From: Pseudoips prasinana | Lineage: Eukaryota > Arthropoda > Insecta > Lepidoptera > Nolidae | Assembly (NCBI GenBank): GCA_951640165.1 | Contig: OX621250.1 | Coordinates: forward strand, 13,975,501 to 14,039,500 | Direction: 5' to 3' | DNA: 64,000 nt | In this document: positions 1 to 11,610 of the stretch, in pieces | How positions within the stretch are numbered: position 1 is the first letter of the stretch | Layout of the letters: every line of letters starts with the position of its first letter | The notes under the pieces: generated by a model | Database searches by the model: none | What the model was told of the DNA's origin: nothing | Seen by the model: only the letters and a program-made list of their open reading frames with translations | Made by a program: the position numbers and the translations under genes

Positions 1-19
1 ATGGCGTATCGTTATATTG

Positions 20-165
20 CAATCATAATTTGTCGCCTCGCCGTTTCGTGTCCCAGGTTCGATTCCCGCGCAGGCTAACTATTTGTGTGACCCATAGATA
101 GTTGGTCTGAATCTGGATGTTCTTTGAGTCCGTCAATTATATGTTTGTAAAGTACCCCGCGATTA
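20..165 (+). repeat. S4 tRNA-headed SINE fragment
   Basis: It carries a box-B-like stretch (CAGGTTCGATTCCCGCGC near 53-72), then a body ending in AAAGTACCCCGCGA. Related copies occur near 8375 (-), 16278 (+), 17440 (+), 51351 and 53045 (-). No acceptor stem can be folded, so it is not a tRNA gene. Confidence 0.7.
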
Positions 166-1239
166 GATTAGATAGATTCCCTAGTGCCCGCACTTTATAG
201 AAAGGAAATTAATTCCCTGCTCTAAAAATATTATACATATATGAAAATCAATGAAATGAAATGAAATGAAATATTTATTCAGCACTTGGGTATTAACATA
301 CACTTGTACTTGTCAAGGTCACAATGCAGTACATAAACAAAGTGGATAGTAAAAAGTTACAAAAAAAAAAATTATCTGTCAGTCCGTGCGGTTTGTTTTA
401 TCGCATATATTTTCTGAAATCCTTAAATAAATAACAATGTACTAATCTATTATTTTGAAATTTAGTTCTACTATATTAAAATTAAAGAATTGAAGACTAA
501 AGCAAAAGACGAAATTCTAAGTGAGGGTGTGATCACATGCACGGGATCACCGATCACGCATTAATGGGCCAAAGCGATCCTCGCCGCTGAGGAACCTACC
601 CTAGCTAGCCTGCGGCTTTCTCTAGCTGCCTAGGTGGACGACCCGGAGAAGAAAGCCACAAAGAAACTCCGGGCTTGCTTTTTTCGTCTTCTTTTGCTTT
701 CAGTTTACGATTTTTATTTTTTAAATGTCATGTATTTTACTTACATTGTGATTGGTTGTTATGTAGGCTAATGCACTCACAGAACCGTTGTCATTCAGTG
801 AATCATAATAAAATAAATAAGCAATAGCATTCAATTTCACTCAAGCACTTAGAATATCCTCTTGCTAGACGAAAAAACGGTGGGTGCATCCGCGTACATT
901 TACAAAATTAACAAGTCAAACGAAGTCTACCAGAGGCGAAAAAGAAAAAAAATGAGTACCCCAACAGAAGTTCGACCAGTTACCGCAAGCAGCACCCGTT
1001 CACGAGTATGACGTGTGGGCCAGCCATCGCCTCCCTCGCCATATTAGAGGGAAGGAAACGACCCGACCCACAACGCCACCGCAAGCATTAACAGACAATG
1101 GGAGCATGACGAGCTTACAAAGGGGAGTTCATATTGAAGTCGTTAACAGCCTTCGGCCGAACAGCGTTTGACATGTTCAAGATAATACACATTTGTTTTA
1201 ATAATAGGTCTAAAAATCTATAAAGTTAAATTATTACAG
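166..1239. other. Intergenic stretch, no gene recognised
   Basis: AT-rich with a GC-rich block near 540-680 and another near 960-1160. The only small reading frame I saw is a 19-codon one at 952-1011 with no recognisable product. The GC-rich blocks may be old repeats. Confidence 0.5.
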
Positions 1240-2752
1240 CATTATTTCTATAGTCGATTGAGAAACATATACATGTATATCCTTAACATAACACTAAGAT
1301 GTTGCACTTGTTTAACCAAGCGACCAAGCGTTTTTGTCGCTTAAATAATAATTTAGAGTGTAATAGGCCTTTTTCATTAAAATATTCTTGATCTCTGATT
1401 TAAATTTAGCATAGGACAGTTCCTGAAGATTTGTGGGTATTTTGTTATAAATTCGGATACTCAGTCCGACAAAAGAACAATGAACCTTTTGTAAACGATG
1501 GGATTCTGCACACAATTTGTGTTTATTTCTAGTGTTTATCGTGTGTGTGTCACTTCTCTTTTGAAACAAATTCAAATTTTGCCGCACATAAATTATATTA
1601 GCATAAATATATTGCGAAGATACCGTTAATATATTTATCTCCTTGAAAAACTCTTTTAAGGAGAATCTCGCACCTAGCTGATAAATAGCTCGTACTGCAC
1701 GTTTTTGTAGAATAAAGATACTGTGGATGTCAGCCGCCTTACCCCACAGTAGTATACCGTAAGACATAATACTGTGGAAGTAGCTAAAATAAACCAGGCG
1801 CGCAGTATCTATGTTAGTAAGTTGTCTAACTTTTCTAACAGCATAAGCAGCAGAGCTTAATTTTCCAGCCAAGCCGGATATGTGAGTACCCCATTGAAGT
1901 TTTCTGTCTAAAGTTAAGCCCAGAAATGTAGTAGATTGAACAGATTCCAACAGTTCATTGTTCATTACCAGATCTGGACCAACATTACTCACATTAGGTG
2001 TGGTGAATTTAACGCACTTCGTTTTTTTGGCATTTAGAACTAAGTTATTAACCGTAAACCATTCGGTAATCAGTGTGAGAGCACTATTTATTTCATCAAG
2101 GTTATCTCTGTTTCGATCTACTTTAAAGATAAGAGAAGTGTCATCCGCAAAAAGTACTACATCACAGAAGTTTTTTAAATAATGTGGTAAATCATTAATA
2201 TACACTAAAAACAAAAAGGGACCAAGAATGGACCCTTGTGGCACGCCTAAAGTGACAGGTAGATCATTTGACTTAACTCCACCTACGTCGACACACTGAA
2301 CTCTCTGATTAAGGTAAGAGGATAAAACGTCAAGCGCAACTTCCCTTACGCCATAGTGTCGTAATTTCAGTAATAGCGTGTCGTGGTGAACGCAATCAAA
2401 CGCTTTTGAAAGGTCACAAAAAACTCCAAAAGCATTCTGTGACTTCTCCCATGCATCAAATATATGTTTTATTAGTGCAATCCCTGCATCTGTTGTAGAT
2501 CGCCCTTTAGTAAACCCAAACTGGTTCTGGTGCAAGAGGTTGTTTACATTAAAATGCTTGAGTAACTGCTTGAGTATGAGTTTTTCAAATATTTTACTGA
2601 ATGCTGGTAAAATGGAGATGGGGCGATAATTAGAGGGATCGTCTTTAGAGCCTGGTTTAAACAATGGTATGATTTTACTGCATTTCATTAGGTCGGGGAA
2701 AGTACCTGTATCTACTACTATCTGTACTAGGGTTTGAAGCCCGAACGTGATA
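1240..2752 (-). mobile_element. 5'-truncated non-LTR retrotransposon (CR1/Jockey-like)
   Basis: A LINE on the minus strand retains reverse transcriptase, the C-terminal region and a short AT-rich 3' end (left boundary approximate). The 5' end stops abruptly near 2750, where a different LINE fragment in the opposite orientation begins. Truncation at the 5' end is typical of target-primed insertion. Confidence 0.8.
1312..2752 (-). CDS. LINE reverse transcriptase ORF, 5' end missing
   Basis: About 480 codons read without a stop. Visible RT motifs in order are NYRPISILP, QFGFTKGRS, FCDLSKAFDCV, GVPQGSILGP and the catalytic FADD (codons at 2140-2151). A C-terminal region typical of CR1/Jockey ORF2 follows (LLWGKA, LQKRAVRAIY). 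The endonuclease domain is absent because of the truncation. Codons upstream of about 2750 in the same frame belong to the neighbouring element read backwards. The intact frame suggests a young insertion, but it cannot move without its endonuclease. Clade assignment is by motif recollection. Confidence 0.8.
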
Positions 2753-3202
2753 TCACCCCCTCCTTTATACTCGGATTGGCTTGGCCATGTCAAAGAACTT
2801 TGCAGACAAAGATGGCACGAATATTTTGATGAACGATCAATGTTAAAGGGAATCTGGTTTAAAACCATCCAGTCTCAACCGCTTCGTTTCCCATGGTTTG
2901 AAGAAAGGGAGATAGATAGGAAATATGTTGTACTTCTGTTGAGGATGCGTTCAGGCCACATCCCATCTAATAAATTTAAATATTTAATGGGTAGAAGTTT
3001 CTCCCCAAACTGCGAAGTTTGTGGGGTGATTGTGGATGTTTATCATGTGTTGATGGAATGTGACCGGAATACTCATGAAAGACAGTATTTGCTGAGTGTG
3101 GGATTTGAAGTGGCGACATGTAACAGCATTCTGGCGTCCCCTTTGTCAAAGGAGGCTAGGATGTTGTGTCGGCTGCTATTGGTTAGATATCAGAACGAAT
3201 AG
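2753..3202 (+). pseudogene. C-terminal fragment of another LINE ORF2
   Basis: About 150 codons encode WHEYF, PWFEEREIDR, LRMRSGHIPSNKF and a zinc-knuckle-like C-x2-C-x7-H-x4-C (CEVC..YHVLMEC). This layout is typical of the C-terminus of R1/I/Jockey-type ORF2 proteins. Upstream RT and endonuclease are missing: the fragment starts where the minus-strand LINE ends. The stop codon lies inside the left arm of a perfect hairpin. Confidence 0.7.
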
Positions 3203-3229
3203 GGATTTGTCCCTATTCGTTCTGATATC
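3186..3229. repeat. Perfect snap-back palindrome, 20-bp arms, 4-nt loop
   Basis: Positions 3186-3205 are the exact reverse complement of 3210-3229, with loop TTTG. It overlaps the last codons and stop of the LINE fragment. One of a set of similar palindromes in this window. Confidence 0.95.
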
Positions 3230-3987
3230 GATAAAACCCTGATAGTGATAAAACCCCTTAAAAAAATAAAGGTATAAAAAAAAAACCCCTCCTTAGACAT
3301 GGTCGTCACGAGCTACATGTACAATCTTTGCAGGGCTTCTTGGGTTCCGCTGTATCCTATAAGCGACGTCGTTGATCGGTGTAATGACTTCGTAAGGCCC
3401 TCTCAACTAGGTTGCAATTTTGGAGATTTTCCTTTTCGCCGGATGGGGTTATGCAACCAGACTAATGATTCTTCTTCGAAACTAGATTTTCGTCATTAGC
3501 TTTGCGATCGTAACGAGTTTTCATTCTTTCAGTAGCTTTGAATCCAGCTACTCTGATCTGCTCATTCACGTCTATCAGTTTTGTCCGCAATTCGTTGATA
3601 TAGTCTGTGACACTTCTCTGTGTATCTGGTGGGCATCCTAAGCGTAAAAATTATATGATTGTAAATAACTAATAGAACAAATAATAGTACAATGACACTG
3701 CCACTGGCTTTTAATTTATATCCTGACTGTACCTGTTGACCAAACTCGTCTTATCGGTAATAAAAAGTGTAAAATATCAATACTACAATAGAACAATAGA
3801 CTCCCAGAATCGACATAACGGGAATCGACGTAAAGGGAATGAATCGATTATGGATTGATTATGGCATAGCCCCCAAGACGATTCTTGAGGGAGGCTTGTC
3901 CAGCGGTGCACTTATTTAGCTGTAATGATGTTGTCTTTTAAAAAAGAAAAGAGAAAAATTAATATTGTGTTATTTCGTTCAGTCACC
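3230..3987. other. Upstream region of the MORN gene
   Basis: No coding signal recognised. Near 3806-3860 a short motif GAATCGA recurs three times within about 50 bp. The promoter is probably here, but no TATA box stands out. The translation start is preceded by CACC, a good context. Confidence 0.4.
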
Positions 3988-6369
3988 ATGACTGACACTA
4001 CTACAGACTTTGACCGAATGGAGTCGGAACGCGAGTTGAAGAAACCGGCGAAAGAAATCCCCATAATCCAAGACCAGGGGTCGTTCCGCCACGACACGGG
4101 TGATACTTATGAAGGACACTTCGAGGCTAAGAAGAAAGATAGAAGCGTTAGGATGAACGGTAGGTTATTTACAATATTTAATGTGTCCAGGAATAAAGCC
4201 GTTTAGCAAGGGTTTAGAAAACTCAACACGTTTAGTGATCCGTCTGGCTACCTACCACGTCATTTATATTTGGGACACCAAGCAATTTTGCAGCTTTTGT
4301 TCCCATGTATGAGTAAGAACAGAAGAACTAATATATCCATCAGATAGCTTACCAGTACCATACCAATTAAAGTGACTGTACCTATGGTTTGGAGTTGTGA
4401 CTATTCGGCTATCTGATCCCAAACTAAGCAGAGCTTGTTCTATGGAAATCAGATAACTGATATGCTACATATACTAGTTTTCTTTTGTAAATACATACTT
4501 ATATAGATAATTACACCCAAACTCATGACAAACAGACATGTTCATGCACTCAAATATCTGTGCTGGATGGGAATCGAACCCCCGACCTGCGGCGTGAAAG
4601 GCAAGCATTTACACCACGCTAACTGTCAGAGTTTAAGCGGACCTAGGATTTTTTGTAAAGAAGATAAAGTGGCATCACGACTAATAATGGTAGGTACTAG
4701 AGATAAATGATCTCATACTGCCATTTTAGCAACAAATAGTTTTTTTTTACATCTATATAGGTGGTTGGTAGTCGGTGTCACGAATGGCTAACTAAAGTTG
4801 TAGATCCCGCGGGGTAACTTCTGAATTAATATTTTTTTACTCCAGCTCCAAAGATGATCTTCAACTGTTTATATAGTTATTATTTGATTGTCTATTACCA
4901 TTCTGTATTTGAAATATAATAACCGGCCAGAGCCATCAAAAGAGATTCAAGTAGAGTGTAGGAGATATACCTGCACTACAGAACCTACAAGTACAACTGT
5001 ACCTATTCGTACATACATTTCATATGTTCGAGTAGCTTCAGTTACAGTTTCAGTCATTGATATGCGGAAAATGTTAAATAGTGTTAAGTTATCCTTATTT
5101 TAAACTAACTTAGTTAATTGTCACAGTATTTTCCCAACGAAATAATATATATTAATATCTAGGGACAATTAAATAACTAACTAATATGATTCCAAGCTGG
5201 GCAGAGCCTGTACAGTCAACAGCAAAAGTAGATGATCAAAGTCGGATATTCAATACTAATTATCATAAATTGCGACAAAATAGTGTGGTGGTGAAGAGTA
5301 TCTAGTTGAAGGTGTGCGTGAGTGTTAAGTGTAAAAAATATTAACTAGCGAAAACTGCCGCCCAATAGCATCATAAACTCAAAACTCAGGTCCGATTCTG
5401 ATCATCTACTTATGCTGTTGACTGTACTATGGCAATATACAACTTTTTATAATTTTTCTACATCAATCGAAATCGCTCTACATACAACGTGGAAATCGCG
5501 TATCATACATACAGAAAACATTCGAATTGATAATGTGCAATTTTTTAAAGTAGCTTAATAACAAATACTACTTGTAGGTAGTGTTTTAGAATGTTTGAGA
5601 ACAAACTACAAACTGATGTTCTACAATTTCATGGGTAGATAAGCGCCTTACGACCATCAATTCATGTAATACGTTGTATATTCCAAAAACGGAGAGATTG
5701 AAAACGTACATTGCCGAAGACGGTATTCGGTGAACGTTATTGTCTTTCATCGCATATGGCTTAATGGACCGTATCGTAATCTGCTCCAGCCCGCGTACAG
5801 AGCGTTATGCTCCAGTTATTACTCAAACTGTTGCGTTACGGCTCTTTGTACATGCCCGTCTTATGTTTACGACTTGCCTTAATAGCTTACATAATAACAT
5901 TACCGTTTTAGGACCGGGAGTGTACATCACCGCGGAGGGCGACATCTACTCGGGATACTGGGAGTCCGACAAACTCGGTGCTAAAGAAGAAGTTACAATC
6001 GCTTTTACTGACGGCTCTAAATATGAAGGACCTATTAGAGATTTCTCGTATTATAGCTCTGGGAAATACAGCTATCCCGATGGGAGTTTGCTCGAATGTG
6101 AGTTTAACGAGAATTGCCCTATAGGAGCGCTTACTCTGAAAGATCCTAACGGCCATGTTTGGCTGGGTAAAGCAGAACAAGGATACGGGTGGCTTGAACC
6201 CGTTAACCATTATTATGGCAATTTAGAGAAGACTTTGAAGCACGCACGTAAAACCAAAACGCGCTCGATAAAAAGCGCTAGGAGTGAAAAGTCTGATGGA
6301 GAAGTGTCCACGTCTAAATTATCTACAGCTGATTCAACATCTAAGAAAGTAAAGAAAGATAAAAATTAA
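3988..6369 (+). CDS. MORN-repeat protein, two exons (3988-4159, 5912-6369)
   Basis: Splicing AACG|GTAGGT at 4159/4160 to TTTTAG|GACCG at 5911/5912 gives 630 nt, 209 aa plus stop, with phase 1 kept. I chose ATG 3988 for its CACCATGA context; ATG 3925 is in frame upstream and would add 21 residues. MORN-type units carry Y-x-G-x-[FW]-like cores at residues 41-45 (YEGHF), 70-74 (YSGYW), 95-99 (YEGPI) and weaker ones near 117-122 and 141-145, each followed by G and D/N-G turns. Residues 165-209 are a Lys/Ser-rich basic tail. MORN proteins commonly bind membranes or scaffold ciliary and sperm structures. The repeat layout recalls MORN2-type proteins, but orthology is not established. The intron carries a SINE and a TIR element. 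Confidence 0.75.
4408..4625 (-). repeat. S1 SINE in the MORN intron
   Basis: Read on minus it has the S1 head (tRNA-like, box B GGTTCGATTCCCATCC-type), body and the 3' part resembling AGCTCTGCTTAGTTTGGGAT. Nearly full length. Confidence 0.85.
5190..5460 (-). repeat. S1 SINE remnant split by a TIR element
   Basis: The 3' part of S1 (minus) reads up to the TA at 5211-5212 and resumes at 5425 with TACTATGGCAAT. Removing the insert restores the usual S1 order. Confidence 0.75.
5213..5424. mobile_element. TA-flanked MITE, Tc1/mariner-type
   Basis: The 212-bp element begins CAGTCAACAGC and ends GCTGTTGACTG, with TIRs of about 35 bp carrying few mismatches. It is flanked by TA on both sides, and the target is an S1 SINE, so the empty site is known. 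CAG termini with TA duplication fit Tc1/mariner. It encodes nothing. Confidence 0.85.
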
Positions 6370-6538
6370 AAGAAAATGGTGGGTAGCAAGATAATTTGTG
6401 ACCTGTGTTGCTCTGGTAAGGAAAAGTACGGGAAAGAGTAGGAGGAAGCTTCGGTATTTCCTACCAGCTAAATTAGAAGGCCTTTAAACGCAATTTATCG
6501 CTCTATTGAGAAATTATAGAGTACATACGTAGAACACA

Positions 6539-6550
6539 AATAAAAATAAA
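6539..6550 (+). promoter_or_regulatory. Polyadenylation signals of the MORN gene
   Basis: Two AATAAA hexamers at 6539-6544 and 6545-6550, about 170 nt after the stop codon. No better candidate lies between. Confidence 0.6.
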
Positions 6551-6559
6551 GATGTCCCC

Positions 6560-8100
6560 GAAACTAATTTTAAGAAAATGTCAAGTCACGTGGCTTTTAA
6601 TAATAGTTATTACTAGGTGACTATTATACTTTGTACTCGTTATTACAAAAAATACGCGGAGCGCCCTCTACTTAAATAATGGTTTATAGAATTTATGATT
6701 TCAAAAGTTTGAGTAAAGCTAATATAATGCTGTATAAATAAAAAAAAAAATCATTTGCATTTCGGTTTTATTTTACTAACCACATGTATGGATACTATTA
6801 AGTGAAATGTTTTTATAAGATTAACTGCCAATAAGTTGAGTGTCTCATTTAAGTACCTGAGTATTCCCGTTCTATATTTAGAAGAACTAGGTATATGGAC
6901 CCAATGTCAATTTGAAATGGACGAGTGCATATTACATATGCACTCGTCCATTTCAGGTAGACAAGCGTGCTTATTAGAGATACCAAGGGCAATGACCTCC
7001 AAAATAAAACTACTAACTAACTGTGATACCATTTTCACATCATTAAAGAGAAAATAGATGTAAAATGTAAAATTGCCTGCAATGTAGTTATATAATCAAT
7101 AATTATGGCTAAAATTAAGTTTTAAAAGAAATTTAATGAATAAAACTGAGATTATTGGAGAAGGTAGGATATAAGCATGTCGGTGTGAATATTCAGTTAA
7201 GTGTTATAAACGTCAGAAACTCCAGTGTTTAATTGTTTGTAAATTTATCATATAGTTTATATTTTGGTAGCAATTATTTTTTTTTTATTTTCCCCCTGTG
7301 TAGTATTGACAGTTTTCCAGTTTTTCTTAAATCCATCTTAATTAATTTCCACAACAGACAACGAAAGCCAAGGTTTAAATACTCTTTGACGAAAGGAATC
7401 AAAATGAATGGACGTTAGAATGTATAAATCACTCACGTCCTTTTACTCCGAGAGTACCTAACTTCCGATTAGCTAATTCCCTCCTTACTCCATATTTATA
7501 AATAGTGATTTTAATTAATTTTAAATTAATCCTAGTCTAGTATATGTTTATAAATAAGGCTGACTATGTTTAAACTGAGAAGATATTAATATTAGACTAT
7601 TATATATATAACTAGTCTTACTAAATGACAAACATAATCATAGAAGCATAATTTATCAACAGAACCATAATAGCGTTCCAACGTAGAATATTTCAATGTG
7701 TAGTATTGACAGTTTTCTGTTTACTCTATTTTGATTCGTACTTGTTAGCATATACGGAACGATAAAATTGGATGTTGTAAGTGTCTTAATGAAATGGCTA
7801 TTCTTTGAACATCAAGTTGATGCGTAAGTAAACACTTCCGACTGCAACGTAGGCAGCTGAAAGTGAATGATTCTACTTGTTTCATTATTGAGTGTGAACT
7901 TGTAAATGCACAGGCGAGCTTAACAAATCATTTGTGTAAACTATCGATAGGACAGAGGTAAACAAAGGAAATGTACCGTGATTGGGAAACTAAGTAACGG
8001 GCCGCTAACAGCAGTCACTCTAACCAGTTAGAAGTGCCTACTCTATCCTGTCAATGTGACACTTCATTATTACTTAAGGGACAGAATACTAAGGTTCGTA
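6560..8100. other. AT-rich intergenic DNA without a gene
   Basis: No gene seen. It contains the palindrome at 6914-6954 and a direct repeat (GTGTAGTATTGACAGTTTTC) at about 7298 and 7698. Confidence 0.6.
6914..6954. repeat. Perfect snap-back palindrome, 19-bp arms, 3-nt loop
   Basis: 6914-6932 is the exact reverse complement of 6936-6954, with loop TAC. It lies in otherwise unremarkable single-copy-looking sequence. Confidence 0.95.
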
Positions 8101-8276
8101 TCACAGTTATGTTATAAAGGCGACAGTTTGTGAGTGTGTATGTTTGTTACACTTTCTCGCATAAACTACCGGACGGATTTTGATGAAAGTTTGTAGTAAT
8201 ATAGCTTATATATTCGAGTAACACATAGGCATAATTTATTAAGTTTAATGTGAGTGAAACCGTGGGGCACACCTAG
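8101..8276 (+). mobile_element. Helitron-like element (H)
   Basis: It begins TC after an A (TCACAGTTATGTTATAAAGG) and ends CTAG after a degraded hairpin. Non-autonomous and about 176 bp. The 3' flank is C rather than the usual T. Confidence 0.6.
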
Positions 8277-8374
8277 CTTGTAAATAAAGCTGAAGTCTGA
8301 TCACCAAACAGATTTCAGAAGCTTCTCATGTGCGGGTTTTTTTAATATAACCCTCGCTCTAGAAAGAATCATCC

Positions 8375-8450
8375 CTGTATCGCGGGGTACTTTACAACAT
8401 ACATATCTATAATTGACGGACACAAAGAACATTCAGAGTTAGAATGACTA
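8375..8450 (-). repeat. S4 SINE 3' fragment
   Basis: Matches the S4 tail on minus (CGCGGGGTACTTTAC at 8379, then AATTGACGGACAC). Confidence 0.6.
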
Positions 8451-8577
8451 TTTATTTGATATGAAGATATATGTAATATTAAAATTTACTAAATAAATAA
8501 GATTAAACAAGACAAACTGAAACTGGGTCCGTTTTCGTTTTGACTTTATTTTATTTATTTCTTGTTGTAACTGTAAT

Positions 8578-9125
8578 AGAATTCAAATTCAATTCAAATT
8601 CAAATAATTTATTTGCGAAATATGAGTTCATAGTGGTGTTAGTTTAACATTAATGTCCTGTCCATATTTTACCATTTCGGTGTGCAAATGTTGCTTGGGT
8701 ACACATTTAAAAGTCAAAAAAAATATTTTTGTTAGTCACATAAATTACAATTAATATCATGTCAATTTTACATTATTATTATTATCATTACAATTACTAT
8801 CATTACACTCTTAATATTATTACAACATACATACCAATTATATTTATTTAAACTTACTAGTAGTAATTAAAAGATTTGTCATCAAAATATTCCTGGACCG
8901 AATAGTAGCAGGTTGTCAGAAATTTATGGAGTTCCTTTTTAAATATTTGCTGATCTATTTTATTTCTTATACTAATTGGTAACTTATTATATATGAGAGG
9001 TGCTCTGCAAAATATGCTTTTGTGCATCATTGTAGTTTTGCAAATGACGTTTTCTTTCCCTTTTCGCAAATAAATTTATATTTTCGCTTGGGGAAAAATC
9101 TTTTACGAGTATTGTACGGACGGAA
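8578..9125 (-). pseudogene. LINE ORF2 C-terminus, frameshifted
   Basis: Codons from 9069 down to 8857 give a LINE C-terminal pattern (FCRAPLIYNKLPISIRNK then FKKELHKFL). A second frame near 9070-9125 gives FRPYNTRKRFFP, continuous in sense after a frameshift. The 3' end is a short AATTCAAATTC repeat near 8580-8605. CR1/Jockey-like. Confidence 0.6.
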
Positions 9126-9208
9126 TTCTTCGTGTGCGGGTTGGATTCGCACTTGACCGGTTATTTTAATTTATGGTCATACTGTGTCTTAAGGTACTAC
9201 TTTAAGTA

Positions 9209-9347
9209 CAGACATCAATCAGCACATCAAGCTACCCCAATCTGTCAAAATTCCCCAATTGAAAGTGAACCTTATGCTTTTGTGATAAACTGGAAAATCT
9301 ATAAAAGAAATTTGACAGATTGGGGTAGCTGGATGTGCTGGCGTCTG
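9209..9347. mobile_element. M1 MITE, copy 1
   Basis: Termini are CAGACATC and GGCGTCTG, flanked by TA on both sides. TIRs of about 40 bp include AGCTACCCCAATCTGTCAAA. 139 bp, non-coding. Confidence 0.85.
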
Positions 9348-9989
9348 TACATTCCTACATTCAACAGTGAGGCACACCGTTTATACAATCGTCGACACAA
9401 TTCGAATGAATGCGAGTACCTTAAAGTAATTAAATTAGAATGTAACTAGTTTTATACGCTTTCTAAATCAGAATGATCAAAGGTACGGTAATTGGAATAA
9501 GCACCCTTAAGCGTCTTTGTCTTACTTACCTTGATTCTTAATGCGCATGTTTGTTCTGTTGACTTACATACCTGATAATAAATAATTAAAAGGACCAGGT
9601 AGTCTGTAAGTAATTATGAAAAGGGTTATATTAAATATAAGGGTCATATTATATACTAAAATAATATACTTAATAATATAAAATAATCTTTAAATTAAAT
9701 GAAAAATATAAACTAAATATACTTAATACTTCCTCCTCTCTTCTAAGTTTGCCGTGCCCTACAGGGTCCATATTTGTACTGTTTTCAATACTGTAACAAC
9801 TTTTCTGACATATGGTGTGCAATAAAAGAAAAAAACTTGAGAGGTGTCAAGGGACACCCGGATGGAACGAAGTTATTTCTTATTATTTATTATGTACAAA
9901 AAACCTGTATACACTCAACAAACATAATCGTCGCGACACCACACTGTTCAATGCGAAATAGAAATGAAAATATCTGGCTTGCTTTCTAT

Positions 9990-9990
9990 A

Positions 9991-10022
<32 letters not shown>

Positions 10023-10053
10023 AGAGAGAAAGAGAGAGAGAGACAGACAGAGA
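9990..10053. repeat. GA-rich microsatellite
   Basis: (AG)n with single interruptions, followed by CAGACAG. Reading frames across it are artefacts of the repeat. Confidence 0.9.
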
Positions 10054-10214
10054 AACATGCGCACGCCGCACAGCTGCAAAAATTGTCGTGACAACTTTTC
10101 GTAAGAATTTTTTCCGTCTAGCCCTTTCACAACGCGCGATAAGGAACTTCTTTCCAATAATAAATAATACAATAAATACAAAATTGTGCAATAAAGTGTA
10201 TCATAATATGTCTG

Positions 10215-10430
10215 TTATCATCATCATATCAGCAAAGGCTTCCCCCCAGAAGCTTCCATAATGGCCGGTCTTGTGTTGCCCGCATCCAACTGCTTTCCGA
10301 ACGCTGCATAACCGAGTTGGATTCTACGATTGACCTCTTTCTTGAAATTGGACCTACCTAGTTGAATGGTCTGTCCTAGGTAAATATAGTTGTCTACAAC
10401 TTCGAGTGCAGAGTCTCCAACATTCATTTG
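10215..10430 (-). pseudogene. RTE-type LINE C-terminal fragment
   Basis: Minus-strand codons give [20 protein letters not shown], a hallmark stretch downstream of RT in RTE elements, then a jump to the 3' end with a TATGATGATGAT tail. An internal deletion is evident near 10288. Confidence 0.7.
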
Positions 10431-11061
10431 AGTGGGTACAACATGGATATCTGGATAAATAATAGTTTGTAATGTGCTATGAATTGTACCTATGCCGTAA
10501 GGATACTTAATATAGCTGAATAACTTTATATAGCTTTTGAATTACGTCTAGGCTCGCGTATCCCTTGGTAAGTACTTAGTACTTCTTCCCTGGTTGAAAA
10601 TACCATCGATCCTTTTCGGTACCTCTGGTAACTGAATTTATGATGCTGGGTTGGCGTTAAAGCATAACTAAATCACAAAATTCAAATAATAACACAGGTC
10701 TGCGATGAAAAACTTTTTAAATAAATTCATCACAAACATGTAGATGTTGGTCTGTATATAGCAAATATAAACTTTGTTTTAACGTATCACGTCGCATTCT
10801 TTTTGCATATAGAAAAATATATAATAGTTCGTTAGATTAGTAGGTTAGTTTGTTTTTTTTTACCTCATCGATTCCATGATCTATATTTCTATTCTATACT
10901 CTATGACCAACCATCCTATAGTCTATTGTTACTAACCTGCCTTTCCTGTGTGAGAAATAGTAAAAAATTTTTATTTTTTTTCACTTGTGCCGTAATACCC
11001 ATCCCAGTTCCTACTAACACTAATAGCTTCAAAACGCCTTTATCACAAATTTCAGAACACA
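10431..11061. other. Intergenic, nothing recognised
   Basis: AT-rich. I see no gene or repeat with clear ends. Confidence 0.5.
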
Positions 11062-11610
11062 GTGAACTTCTGCAAAGCAGTGGTGAAATTTGTAAAGGCA
11101 TTACCGCATGATGGAAATACTTTCAAGTATCTTTGTTCATGTTTCCCTAGCTTAACTGATGCGAAGTTGAAAGAGGGAATATTCACGGGACCTGACATCA
11201 GGAAACTGATTAGGGATACAGAATTTGACAAAGTGATGACAACCTTGGAACGAAATGCCTGGCATGGCTTTAAAATGTCTTATCTAAGTTTCTAGGCAAC
11301 ATAAAAGATCCTGAGTATAAAAATACTGTGCAGGAAATGTTAAACGCCTAAAAAAAATTAGGCTGTAATATGAGTCGGAAAGTTCATTTTTTGAAGTCTC
11401 ACATTGTTTGTTTCCCAAAAAATCTAGTCCAAAAAATCTAATCGACTACAGTAAAGAACAAGGTGAACTGTTTCATCAGGACGTAAAAGAGATGGATAGA
11501 AGATATCAAGGTCATTGGGACGTTAATATGATGACGGACTATTGCTGGATGATACACGGAGATGAAATAAAAAATCATAAACAAAAACCAACAAAACGCA
11601 GCTTTTTTAA
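11062..11610 (+). pseudogene. Decayed ORF of a multicopy arthropod protein family
   Basis: Three frames carry one ancestral protein. 11062-11275 reads FPSLTDAKLKEGIFTGPDIR; from about 11283, FLGNIKDPEY...KLGCNMSRKVHFLKSH with an in-frame TAA near 11349; from about 11440, DYSKEQGELFHQDVKEMDRR then NMMTDYCWM. The signature E-QGE-FHQD-x-MERRYQG and NMM-DYCW recurs, from memory, in many unnamed insect proteins of likely transposon origin. A 14-bp tandem duplication (CCAAAAAATCTAGT) near 11416-11443 contributes to frame loss. Function unknown. Confidence 0.6.

Noticed and set aside
1312..3202. Twin-priming inversion of one LINE
   Set aside because: Both fragments carry their own, different ORF2 C-terminus, so they are two elements and not two halves of one.
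9132..9449. 105-codon plus ORF
   Set aside because: It runs through the M1 MITE, including both terminal repeats, so the frame is accidental.
9883..10191. ORFs with long Ser/Leu or Arg/Glu runs
   Set aside because: Produced by the GA microsatellite at 9990-10053.
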